Source: Lysobacteraceae bacterium PS02065 (GTDB lineage: Bacteria; Pseudomonadota; Gammaproteobacteria; Xanthomonadales; Rhodanobacteraceae). Taken from it: a stretch of 64,000 nucleotides of DNA. The notes beneath the pieces were generated by a model that worked only from the letters and a program-made list of their open reading frames with translations, had not been told where the DNA came from and searched no databases. This document shows positions 37,904 to 45,512 of the stretch, piece by piece. The stretch covers positions 39,004 through 103,003 of the forward strand of contig JASCPI010000015.1 of NCBI GenBank assembly GCA_029959555.1. The letters run 5' to 3'. Each line of letters starts with the position of its first letter. Position 1 is the first letter of the stretch. The translations under genes and the position numbers were made by a program.

Positions 37904-39862
37904 TCACCCTCCGTGAAGAATGCCGGCCACGAGTTCGCGAACGGCCGATGCCGCAGCCTTCCCTTCGCCTCGCACGATCCACAGATCGCTGTCGTGGAGC
38001 CAGACCGCCGCAGCCGAGCTCCCGGCTTCGAGCACCTCTGCGCGTGTTCCGCCGATGTCGATCGCAGGCGTCTGCTTCATGTCCTCGGCACCGTCGAGCA
38101 ACGAGCGCAGCGCATCCAGCGGTGCCTGCGCTTCGCCCGGCCGCACCGAACGCTGCTGGACCTTGAGCGTGGTGCCGTCGGCCCCACGCAGTACCGCGAC
38201 GTCGCTGCGCGGGTACATGATGTCGAGCTCGGTGAAGTCGAATCCTTCCGGCGCACGGAAGCGCAAGCCCAGGGCGTCGTTGCGGTAGTCGCCTCCCGCC
38301 ACGACGTACGGCGCCGCGTCGGCGGCGACAGTGGTCGTCGTGCCGTCGAGGGTGTAGGAGAGCACGCGTACACGCTCGTTGCCGTAGAGGCTCGCGAGCG
38401 ACGCGAGGCCGCTCGACGCGCCATGCTCGAGCGACGTTCGGATCACGCCGATGCGTGCAGGATCCGCAGGCCCGTCACGCCACACCGCGGCGTCGAGCGC
38501 GATCCAGCGCCCATCGACCAGCACTTCACTCCAGGCGTGCCCGCCCCACATGTTGGCGGCATAGACGTGGCCCATGACGACACGCGACGGAATGTCGAGC
38601 GCACGGGCGAGGGTCGACAACACGACGGCGTAAGCGAGACAGGTTCCGCGACGGTCGCGCACGGCTTCCGATGCCGATACCAGCGCGATGCCAGCGTCGA
38701 ATGTCATCTGCGTCGCAACCCAGTCCTGCAGCGCGCGCGCCTGGCGATAGGCGTCGAGCCCCGGCTTGCGCAGCGAGCGTGCGAGCGCGACGACGTCGGG
38801 ATGATCGGACTGCAGGTAGGCGTTCGGGACCAGCCATTCACGAGCCTGGCCGTCACTCGTCGTCGTGGAAGCCGCCGTCGGTTCCGCCCCACGCCGCATC
38901 TCGAGCACGGCATGGCGGTCACTGCGCTCGATCACGCGCTGGTCGGGGCCGTCGAAGGTCGGCATGGCCACGTCGTCGCGCTTGAGCTCGATGCGCACGC
39001 GCACGGCCTCGAGCGAGCGGGGCCGCGGCAGGCGGACGTTGGATTTCGCCACCGCGTTCTCGTAGGTGCTCTCGGGCAGTTCGGCGCCGCCCGCGACACG
39101 CTCGCGCACGCCGGCATCGGTACGCCGGTTGTCGATCGTGCCGAACGGACTCTCCTGCTGCGTGCGCAGCGCACGCCCGTCGCGGTCGAGCCACAGCTGT
39201 GCCGGTACCGGCATCACGTCCATGGTCTCGCGCACGACGATCGACTCGATGCGGCGTCCGTCGATGTCGAGCGTCTCGATACCCGTGACGACTCGCTCGA
39301 CCTTCGCGAGCGACGCGTAATCGCCGGCATACGTCAGGTAACGCAGCGTGTCGCCGGGCTTGCGCAATGCCGCACGGCTTCGCTCGCGCAGACCTTGCGG
39401 GCCCAGCAGCGGCTCGGCGAGCGGCGTGTCGGTCGTGTAGTCACGTCCACCGGCGCGCGTGCGTACACGCAGCACGCCGTCGACGACGCTGCCTTCGCTG
39501 GTCGTCGTCTCGGCCGAACTGCCGACCTCGGCGACGACCTCTTCGAGCAGGCCTTGCGCATCTTCCCGGTACCGCGCATGCGAGCGCACCTCGACGCGCG
39601 AACCCATGCGGTTGAGCACGAACTGAGACACCTGCTCCGTGCGTCGCGCACCGTCGACAGTCTCGACCTGCTCGTGGAGGAAACCGGTGGGCACGCCACC
39701 GAGGCGCGTCTCCATCCACCATGACCGCGCATCCGCGGCCTTCGCCACCGATGCCGCGAACGCGATGCCGGTGATCGCGACAAGCGCCGACGAACACGTG
39801 GCTACCGCTCTCCACACCCGGAACCCGCCGTGCGTACGCCTTTCGTTCGAAACAACCCTCAT
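37904..39862 (-). CDS. Exported transglutaminase-like cysteine protease-fold enzyme
   Basis: 652 residues from the ATG at 39862, which has GAGG 6 nt upstream; ATGs at 39868 and 39877 are alternatives. The signal peptide covers the hydrophobic stretch VATCSSALVAITGIAFAASVAKA. The first 330 residues are beta-rich, as in large bacterial transglutaminase-fold proteins. The catalytic site is complete: Cys408 in RRGTCLAYAVVLSTLARA, His in GGHAWSEVLVDGRW and Asp in WIALDAAVW. The C-terminal part is another mixed domain (FDFTELDIMYPRSD). It may cross-link or hydrolyse peptides in the periplasm. It lies 67 bp after the membrane protein of the ECF sigma operon and may belong to it. Confidence 0.88.
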   Translation of the reverse strand: MRVVSNERRTHGGFRVWRAVATCSSALVAITGIAFAASVAKAADARSWWMETRLGGVPTGFLHEQVETVDGARRTEQVSQFVLNRMGSRVEVRSHARYREDAQGLLEEVVAEVGSSAETTTSEGSVVDGVLRVRTRAGGRDYTTDTPLAEPLLGPQGLRERSRAALRKPGDTLRYLTYAGDYASLAKVERVVTGIETLDIDGRRIESIVVRETMDVMPVPAQLWLDRDGRALRTQQESPFGTIDNRRTDAGVRERVAGGAELPESTYENAVAKSNVRLPRPRSLEAVRVRIELKRDDVAMPTFDGPDQRVIERSDRHAVLEMRRGAEPTAASTTTSDGQAREWLVPNAYLQSDHPDVVALARSLRKPGLDAYRQARALQDWVATQMTFDAGIALVSASEAVRDRRGTCLAYAVVLSTLARALDIPSRVVMGHVYAANMWGGHAWSEVLVDGRWIALDAAVWRDGPADPARIGVIRTSLEHGASSGLASLASLYGNERVRVLSYTLDGTTTTVAADAAPYVVAGGDYRNDALGLRFRAPEGFDFTELDIMYPRSDVAVLRGADGTTLKVQQRSVRPGEAQAPLDALRSLLDGAEDMKQTPAIDIGGTRAEVLEAGSSAAAVWLHDSDLWIVRGEGKAAASAVRELVAGILHGG

Positions 39863-39929
39863 GTCCATCCTCGCCATGCTCCCGCGATGCGGGGCTCGAG
39901 GACTTGGGTCCGTCGGACGCGGCGCAACC

Positions 39930-40499
39930 TTACACGGCGGCGTCGCCGGCTTCGCGCATCAACGATTCGAGGACGCGCACACGACGACGCAGGCGCACCT
40001 GCATCGCGAGCATCACGGCGAGGTGCGCGATCACGACGATCACGAGCACGCCGAGCATCGACATGCGCGCGCCGGGGGCACCGTCTTCGAGTACCAGCGC
40101 GATGGCCAGCACAGCGAGCGTGCTCGCCGCGAGAAGGACGTAACCGACACGCAGCGCCCGCAACCCGCGCCGGCTGCGCTGCAACGAGAGCGCGAGATGC
40201 TCGCGCACGCTCGCGCCGACGCTGCCCCACAGGCCACGCCGGTTCCACCACGCGAAGACGAGTGCAGGGACACCGAGGATCCAGATCGCCGTCGTGCCCC
40301 ACCACAGTGCCACTTCGTCGCGCCAGGCGGCGAATACGAGGCTGCCCAGGAGAAGCGCGATCAGCATCGTGTACTCGGCGATCGCGAGCGCACGATGGCG
40401 CCGGTTCTCGCGCATGGCCCGCGCGTGCGTGCGCGCGGCATCGCCGTGTGCGTGATCGTGCCATTGCGCCTGCCATTCGCGCAGTTCGTCGTCGCTCAT
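39930..40499 (-). CDS. Four-helix membrane protein, candidate anti-sigma partner
   Basis: 189 residues. A cytoplasmic-type N-terminus (MSDDELREWQAQWHDHAHGD) is followed by four hydrophobic helices (LAIAEYTMLIALLLGSLVFAA, LWWGTTAIWILGVPALVFAWW, VGYVLLAASTLAVLAIALVL, MLGVLVIVVIAHLAVMLA). Its ATG overlaps the sigma gene stop by 4 nt (ATGA), which implies coupled translation. Genes in this position usually encode anti-sigma factors; this one has a short acidic N-terminus but no zinc-binding HxxxC motif. The anti-sigma role is inferred from position only. Confidence 0.75.
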   Translation of the reverse strand: MSDDELREWQAQWHDHAHGDAARTHARAMRENRRHRALAIAEYTMLIALLLGSLVFAAWRDEVALWWGTTAIWILGVPALVFAWWNRRGLWGSVGASVREHLALSLQRSRRGLRALRVGYVLLAASTLAVLAIALVLEDGAPGARMSMLGVLVIVVIAHLAVMLAMQVRLRRRVRVLESLMREAGDAAV

Positions 40500-41059
40500 C
40501 GGGCGTCTCCCTGGAGTCGTTCGCGCAGCGCCGCACGCGCACGGTTCGCGCGCACGGCCACGTTGTTCTCGGTGATGCCGAGGATCGACGCGATCTCGGC
40601 GTGGCTCAGCCCTTCGAGGACGAGCGTGATGACCTGACGCAGCGACAACGGCAACGAGCGTATCGCGGCGAGGAGACGCTCTCGCCGCGCCTGCTCACCG
40701 TAGCGCGCATCGGGCCCGGGCTCCGGATCGGGCACGTCGACGGCGGCGTCGATGTCGAGCATCGCCGGCGAACGTCGCGCCAGGCGATCGATCGCCTGGT
40801 TCGTCGCGACGCGGTACACGAACGTGCCGAGGGCGCTGTCGCCACGAAACTTCGGCAGGGCCTGCATGAGCGCGATGACGATGTCCTGGACGAGGTCCTC
40901 GCGCCCGACCGGCGTGCGCTCGTAGCTGCCCGCGATGCGCGCGAGCGCGCCGCCGTAGCGGCGCACGACCTCGTCGATCGCAGGCACGGCGTCGGCTCGG
41001 GTGTCGGCGGTGGCGGACGAATGGACGATGGCGGGACGCCGCGGACGAGGGATCGGCAT
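40496..41059 (-). CDS. ECF-subfamily RNA polymerase sigma factor
   Basis: 187 residues. Region 2 is clear in VVRRYGGALARIAGSYERTPVGREDLVQDIVIALMQALPKF and TFVYRVATNQAIDRLARR, and region 4 in LLAAIRSLPLSLRQVITLVLEGLSHAEIASILGITENNVAVRANRARAALRERL. The two are joined by an acidic linker. It directs RNA polymerase to envelope- or stress-type promoters. The gene overlaps the following membrane-protein gene by 4 nt, the standard sigma/anti-sigma arrangement. Cytoplasmic. Confidence 0.93.
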   Translation of the reverse strand: MPIPRPRRPAIVHSSATADTRADAVPAIDEVVRRYGGALARIAGSYERTPVGREDLVQDIVIALMQALPKFRGDSALGTFVYRVATNQAIDRLARRSPAMLDIDAAVDVPDPEPGPDARYGEQARRERLLAAIRSLPLSLRQVITLVLEGLSHAEIASILGITENNVAVRANRARAALRERLQGDAR

Positions 41060-41212
41060 GTCCCATGGGACGGGAGCATGGCGGGAAACCTTACATCGCT
41101 ACCCCACCTCATGGCGGGGAAGACACCGCGCCGGCGTCCGCACAGGTTCCAAAAGGGACGTCCCAGGGGCCGATCACCCCCACCAGGGCGATCAGCCGCG
41201 CGCCGGCGGCGA

Positions 41213-41896
41213 CTACTGGCCGTCGCGCACGAAGAAGTACGTCAGATACGCATGCTGCCCGTCGACCATGCCCATCGAGGTCTGCGCATCGTCGAAATGC
41301 TCGCGCCACCATGGCTCGTTCATGAGGCCCTGCATGACCATCTGCCAGCGCATGCCATGGTCGTCGGTGCCTGCGACCGAGACGGCGCGCAGCATGCAGA
41401 TCGAGGTACGGCACACCGGTGGGTCGAAGCGCAGGTTGGCGAGCTCGGGCAGTCGCGCCTGCATCGAGGCCTCGATCGTGCCGGTCGCGAATGGCGACCA
41501 CGCGGGATCGGCCGGTTCGTCGCGCAGGCGGCGATGCAGCTCGCGCGCCGGCGACTGGAAACCCTGCTCCGTCTGCGCCATGAAACGGTCCAGGATCGCA
41601 CGGTCCGCTTCGGTCAAGGGCTGTGGATTCGGCATGGGCGCCGGCGCAGCATCACGCTCGCGCGACGCCGGGGTCGACACGGCTGTCGTGCGGGGCGCCT
41701 CCACGACGCCACCGACCAACGCGGGGCGTACGTCGTGCGTGGCCTCGCGAGGCCACTCCGCAGGTGCGGAAGCGACGGCCATGGTGGCGTGTTCCCGGCG
41801 ATCCGGATCCGGGCCGCCTGAACGCAACAGCCACCACGCGGCGCCGAGCGCGAGCACGACCGATGCAACGAGGATCCCGCGACGTGATGCACGCAT
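41213..41896 (-). CDS. Single-span membrane or exported protein, unknown function
   Basis: 227 residues from the ATG at 41896, which has GGGAGG upstream; the longer frame to 42043 has no support. One N-terminal hydrophobic helix (ILVASVVLALGAAWWLL) acts as signal or anchor, followed by a Pro/Ala-rich linker and a C-terminal domain (about 110-227) with LTEADRAILDRFMAQTEQGF, FDPPVCRTSICMLRAVSVAGTDD and HAYLTYFFVRDGQ. The CRTSIC pair may form a disulphide. No family recognised. It diverges from the Rrf2 gene and stands 153 bp upstream of the sigma factor gene on the same strand. Confidence 0.72.
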   Translation of the reverse strand: MRASRRGILVASVVLALGAAWWLLRSGGPDPDRREHATMAVASAPAEWPREATHDVRPALVGGVVEAPRTTAVSTPASRERDAAPAPMPNPQPLTEADRAILDRFMAQTEQGFQSPARELHRRLRDEPADPAWSPFATGTIEASMQARLPELANLRFDPPVCRTSICMLRAVSVAGTDDHGMRWQMVMQGLMNEPWWREHFDDAQTSMGMVDGQHAYLTYFFVRDGQ

Positions 41897-42023
41897 GAGC
41901 GACCTCCCTGGCGGCATGCGCGACCGCCTTGCCGATGCGGTCGCGCCTGCATGTCCCTGCCCGCATGGCCATGCGGCAGCAGGCCGATCATGCAATGCCG
42001 GAGCGCTGCGGGAAACCCCAGCG

Positions 42024-42053
42024 TTGACCATGCGATCCATCATGTAATATTTT
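42024..42053 (+). promoter_or_regulatory. Candidate promoter of the Rrf2-flavoprotein pair
   Basis: TTGACC at 42024-42029 and TATTTT at 42048-42053 with 18 bp between, in an A/T-rich island of otherwise GC-rich DNA; TAATAT at 42045-42050 is an alternative -10. Initiation would fall at about the ATG, with no ribosome-binding site, so the message is probably leaderless. Confidence 0.5.
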
Positions 42054-42063
42054 TAGTTACATG
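42041..42063. promoter_or_regulatory. Rrf2-type operator over the start codon
   Basis: CATGTAA and TTACATG form a perfect 7-bp inverted repeat around 9 A/T-rich bases, covering the -10 region and the start codon of the Rrf2 gene. Rrf2-family repressors bind A/T-rich dyads of this type, so autoregulation is expected. Confidence 0.72.
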
Positions 42064-42528
42064 AAACAGGACAGCAGGCTCTCGTCGGTCCTGCACGTGC
42101 TGCTGCACATGGCGCATCACGACGGACCGCTCACCTCCGAGACCCTCGCGGGGTTCCTCGGCACGCATCCCGTCCTCGTCAGGAAGGTGCTCGGCAGCCT
42201 GCGCGAACTCGGTTACGTAGCCTCCGTGAAGGGCCACGGCGGTGGCTGGACGCTCGCGTGCAGACTCGAAGACGTCACGCTGCTCGACATCCACAGGGCG
42301 GTCGGCACGCCGGAAGCCTTCGCTGCCGGCCATCGCATCGAGCGCCCGCAATGCCTCGTCGAACAGGCCGTCGACGAGGCGCTCGACGATGCCTTCCGCG
42401 AAGCCGAGGCGTTGCTCGTCGCGCGACTCGGCAAGGTCACGCTCGCGGACCTCGCCACTTCCTTCAGCCGCCGCGCCGCACACGCCGGCGCCATCGCACG
42501 CAAGGCCACCCGACATGAACGCACCTGA
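42061..42528 (+). CDS. Rrf2-family transcription regulator
   Basis: 155 residues. The winged helix is characteristic: MKQDSRLSSVLHVLLHMAHHDGPLTSETLAGFLGTHPVLVRKVLGSLRELGYVASVKGHGGGWTL, including the GGGW wing. The three-cysteine cluster of IscR/NsrR is not present; two cysteines remain (about 77 and 98), so an Fe-S cofactor is unlikely and thiol sensing is possible, as in YwnA/CymR-type members. The gene overlaps the flavoprotein gene by 14 nt, pointing to a regulator-and-target pair. The operator covers its ATG. Confidence 0.9.
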   Translation: MKQDSRLSSVLHVLLHMAHHDGPLTSETLAGFLGTHPVLVRKVLGSLRELGYVASVKGHGGGWTLACRLEDVTLLDIHRAVGTPEAFAAGHRIERPQCLVEQAVDEALDDAFREAEALLVARLGKVTLADLATSFSRRAAHAGAIARKATRHERT

Positions 42529-43420
42529 CCCTGTCCGCTCCTACGACGCCATCGTCGTCGGCGGCAGCTACGCTGGACAATCCGCCGCGATGCAGCTCGC
42601 GCGTGCACGGCAGCGTGTGCTCGTGCTCGACGCCGGCATGCGCCGCAACCGCTTCGCGAAGGCGTCGCACGGCTTCCTCGGCCATGACGGACGCGCGCCC
42701 GAGGCGATCGCCGCCGATGGACGCTCCCAGGTCATGGCCTACCCGAATGTGCACTGGGTCCAGGCGGGTGCCCTGCAGGCGTCGGGCGAAAAGGACCGCT
42801 TCGTCGTGGTCGACGAGGCCGGCCATCGCTGGCACGGGCGCCGCATCGTGCTGGCCATCGGCGTCGTCGACGAGTTGCCGCCGATCGAAGGCCTCGCCGA
42901 GCGCTGGGGACGCAGCGTGTTCCACTGTCCTTATTGCCACGGCTACGAACTCGACCGCGGCCGGATCGGCGTCGTCGCGACGAGCGAACTGTCGATGCAC
43001 CACGCCCTCATGCTGCCGGACTGGGGCACGACGACGCTTCTCGTCGACGCGGCTTTCACCCCCGACGATACCCAGCTCGCCTCGCTGGACGCACGCGGCG
43101 TGACCGTGGAGAGCGCACGTATCCAATCGGTGAAGGACATCGCGACCGTCGCGTTGCAGGACGGTCGCGAGCTCGTCTTCGACGGGCTCTTCGTGGCCAC
43201 GCGTACGCGCGTGTCGAGCCCGCTCGCGCAGCAGCTCGGTTGCGCCTTCGAGAACGGATTCTCGGGCGACTTCATCAGGACGGACGAGTTCAAGGCCACG
43301 TCGGTGGCCGGCGTGTTCGCCTGTGGCGACGCGGCACGTGCCGCGCACAGCGTCGCGCTGGCGGTCGGCGATGGCGCCTGGGCCGGCGCAATGACGCATC
43401 GTTCGCTGCTGCCTGTCTGA
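42515..43420 (+). CDS. Thioredoxin-reductase-like flavoprotein
   Basis: 301 residues from the ATG at 42515 inside the 3-prime end of the Rrf2 gene; the longer frame from 42242 is antisense-like filler. It has an FAD-binding GGSYAGQSAAMQLARARQRVLVLDAG, the redox-active CPYC in FHCPYCHGYEL and the C-terminal FAD motif VFACGDAARAAHSVALAVGDG. It belongs to the pyridine nucleotide-disulphide reductase group that reduces thioredoxin-like or small thiol partners with NADPH. The NADPH fingerprint is less clear than in TrxB (IGVVATSELSMHHA). Its overlap with an Rrf2 gene suggests induction by electrophile or thiol stress. Confidence 0.88.
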   Translation: MNAPDPVRSYDAIVVGGSYAGQSAAMQLARARQRVLVLDAGMRRNRFAKASHGFLGHDGRAPEAIAADGRSQVMAYPNVHWVQAGALQASGEKDRFVVVDEAGHRWHGRRIVLAIGVVDELPPIEGLAERWGRSVFHCPYCHGYELDRGRIGVVATSELSMHHALMLPDWGTTTLLVDAAFTPDDTQLASLDARGVTVESARIQSVKDIATVALQDGRELVFDGLFVATRTRVSSPLAQQLGCAFENGFSGDFIRTDEFKATSVAGVFACGDAARAAHSVALAVGDGAWAGAMTHRSLLPV

Positions 43421-43426
43421 TCACCT

Positions 43427-43460
43427 CCTGCACGCAGCATCCACGGAAGCGTCGTGCAGG
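43427..43460. terminator. Candidate stem-loop between convergent genes
   Basis: CCTGCACG and CGTGCAGG pair perfectly around an 18-nt loop, between the flavoprotein stop and the beta-helix gene stop. No T tract; terminator status is tentative. Confidence 0.4.
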
Positions 43461-43493
43461 CAGTCGTCGCGTTGATCCGGTGCAGCAGCGCGA

Positions 43494-44624
43494 TCAGTTG
43501 AAGCCGTTCGCGAACAGCGTGTCCCAGTTCTGGTTCTCGAACGCGCCGGGGTCCATCGCCGCGTAGCGCGTGCGACGCTGCGCATGCACGTCGAGTATGG
43601 ACGGCGCGTAATAGGGAACGAGCGCGCGACCGAGATCGAGGAACGGCGAATCGTCGCGCAGCCGCCAGTCGAAGGTCGCCGGATCGACGAAGCGCGGGTC
43701 ACCGACGAGGGCGTTCGTGGCGGCCAGCGGCAGGTTGCCCGACACGGTGGTGACCAGGCTGAAATCGGCGCCCGCCGTGCCGTTGCCGTATCCCACGTTC
43801 GCCAGGCCCTCGAGGTTCAGGTCGCTGATCGCGTTGTCGTGGAACAGCGAGTTCACGACATCGAGGCGGACGCCACCGCCGAGTCCCGCGCCGACCCCGC
43901 ACCCCCGCCCGCCGTTGCCTGCGCAGCGGCCACCCACGAACGTGCTGTTCGCGATGACGGCGGCGTGCGCGACGTTCTCGCCGGTCGCCAGCATCGTGAT
44001 GCCGGCATGCGCCGATGCGGTCGTCGAGGCACGGTTGCGGTCGAACAGGCTGTTGACGATGCGCAGCGAGCCCTTCTTCACGTAGAAATTCGCGCCACCG
44101 CCGAAGTAGCCGTCGTTGTTCGCGAAGATCGTGTTCTCGACGACCAGCGACGTGAAGCCGTCGTTGTAGGTGCCCATGTCGAGCCCGCCGCCGCGCACGA
44201 ACGTCGCCGGATCACCGAAACCGTTGGCGATCGTGAGGTTGTAGACCGTGAGCTGCGAACTCGTGGTCGCCCCCTGTGGCGTGATCTGCTGGATGAGGAG
44301 TACGCGGCGCTGCCCCGCGCCGTCGAGGATCGTGCGTCGCGCGTCCAGGCGCATCTGCGCACAGTCGTTGCCGTCCACCGTGTACCAGCCGCCCGAGATC
44401 GTCAGCCATCCCGCATTCTGCGTCGAGTACGTGAAGGTGCTGCTGAAGGTCGTGTAGATGCCTTCGCGCAGCTTGATCTCGTCGTCTTGTGGCGATGCGG
44501 CGGCCGCCGTCAGCGCCTGCTGGAACTCGTTGTGGTCGCGCACGCACCAGGTCGCCGCGAAGGCCTGTGGTGACACCATCGCCAGCCAGGCGAGCCCTGC
44601 GATGAATGCCATGATCCTGAACAT
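43494..44624 (-). CDS. Secreted parallel beta-helix protein with C-terminal GFN tag
   Basis: 376 residues; GGGGAGG is 5 nt before the ATG. After a signal peptide ending AFA, the body has repeated strands of the polygenic beta-helix type (SLVVENTIFANND, SLRIVNSLFDRNRAS, AAVIANSTFVGG, RLDVVNSLFHDNAI) and a Gly-rich loop. The late segment DPATFDWRLRDDSPFLDLG matches choice-of-anchor Q proteins. It ends NWDTLFANGFN, a form of the motif shared by other exported proteins here. Such proteins bind or cleave polysaccharide or act as adhesins; no lyase residues are evident. Monocistronic. Confidence 0.82.
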   Translation of the reverse strand: MFRIMAFIAGLAWLAMVSPQAFAATWCVRDHNEFQQALTAAAASPQDDEIKLREGIYTTFSSTFTYSTQNAGWLTISGGWYTVDGNDCAQMRLDARRTILDGAGQRRVLLIQQITPQGATTSSQLTVYNLTIANGFGDPATFVRGGGLDMGTYNDGFTSLVVENTIFANNDGYFGGGANFYVKKGSLRIVNSLFDRNRASTTASAHAGITMLATGENVAHAAVIANSTFVGGRCAGNGGRGCGVGAGLGGGVRLDVVNSLFHDNAISDLNLEGLANVGYGNGTAGADFSLVTTVSGNLPLAATNALVGDPRFVDPATFDWRLRDDSPFLDLGRALVPYYAPSILDVHAQRRTRYAAMDPGAFENQNWDTLFANGFN

Positions 44625-44792
44625 CGATACCTCCCCGCTCCGGTCCTTCCCGTTACGCAGCGAGGAGGTCGAAATCCGAACGGACGGTACGGATCATCGA
44701 GCGACGTACGATAGTTCCCGCCACATGCTGCGGACCGCGCCACGCACGGCGCATGCCGATGCGTGGGGTACCGTGGCAGCACCGCGATGCGC

Positions 44793-45281
44793 CTATTTCG
44801 GGTCGGGACGCTGGATCGTCGCCTGGCGGATCGAGAGCTTCCACGTGCCCGACGCGTCGCTCCACACTTCGGTGATGCGCCGGCGGATCTCCTCGCCCGC
44901 GAACTTCGCCTTGCCGACGGGCTTGAGCGTCTCTTCGCCCATCAGCACGACGTCGTGCTCGCCGCGCGTGGCGGCGTACTCGATCGAACGCTCGAGCGTG
45001 TCGTAGTGGATGAGGCCGGTGCGCAGGTTGGCCATTGCATCGGCCTTGCGCGCAATGCGGTTGAACGGGTTGTTGACGACGGCATCGTCGGCGAAGACCG
45101 CTTCGAAGGCCTCCGCATCACGCTCGAGGATGGCCTTGTCCATGCGCCGCGTCGCCTCGAGGGCCGCCGCGATGCGCGGCTGCTTCGCGGCGGCCTCGAC
45201 GTCGGGATTCGCAGCGCGCCATTCGGCCTGCGCGTGCAGCGGAACGATCACGGCCAGCAGGCAAGGCATCCAGCGTCGCAT
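44793..45281 (-). CDS. Exported NTF2-like (SnoaL/DUF4440 type) protein
   Basis: 162 residues from the ATG at 45281, where a signal peptide (MRRWMPCLLAVIVPLHAQA) begins; the frame to 45392 is disregarded. The rest has the NTF2-like cone fold signature: an N-terminal helix LEATRRMDKAILERDAEAFEAVFADDAVVNNPFN, then ATRGEHDVVLMGEETLKPVG and VWSDASGTWKLSIRQATIQR. Members include isomerases, dehydratases and ligand-binding proteins. No catalytic set is assignable. It diverges from the PQQ dehydrogenase gene across 231 bp that contains a 14-bp perfect palindrome. Confidence 0.82.
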   Translation of the reverse strand: MRRWMPCLLAVIVPLHAQAEWRAANPDVEAAAKQPRIAAALEATRRMDKAILERDAEAFEAVFADDAVVNNPFNRIARKADAMANLRTGLIHYDTLERSIEYAATRGEHDVVLMGEETLKPVGKAKFAGEEIRRRITEVWSDASGTWKLSIRQATIQRPDPK

Positions 45282-45442
45282 CGGGCATCTCCATGCAGGG
45301 GCGGGGATCACGTGTGTCAAGCCTGCATCTTCCACCTGGTCCGGGGCCGACGCCAGCAGGGATGTTCCGTGGCGTAGCGGAGGCTCGCCCATGAACGGAT
45401 GCCAACGTGGCCCTCCTCGCAGGCATCGTGTCTCGCGAAACG

Positions 45443-45456
45443 GTGTCGGCCGACAC
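45443..45456. promoter_or_regulatory. Perfect 14-bp palindrome in a divergent promoter region
   Basis: GTGTCGGCCGACAC, flanked by CGCGAA on one side and TTCGCG on the other with a 3-nt offset. It lies between the NTF2-like gene and the PQQ dehydrogenase gene and could be an operator serving either. Confidence 0.45.
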
Positions 45457-45512
45457 TTCGCGGAAGCCTGTGCCCGCTATCATCGCGCCGCCCTCGCTCA
45501 CGGAAGTCCACC

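Noticed and set aside
39862..39877. Start of the transglutaminase at 39877
   Set aside because: The ATG at 39862 has better ribosome-binding spacing; 39877 remains possible, so the difference is only five residues.
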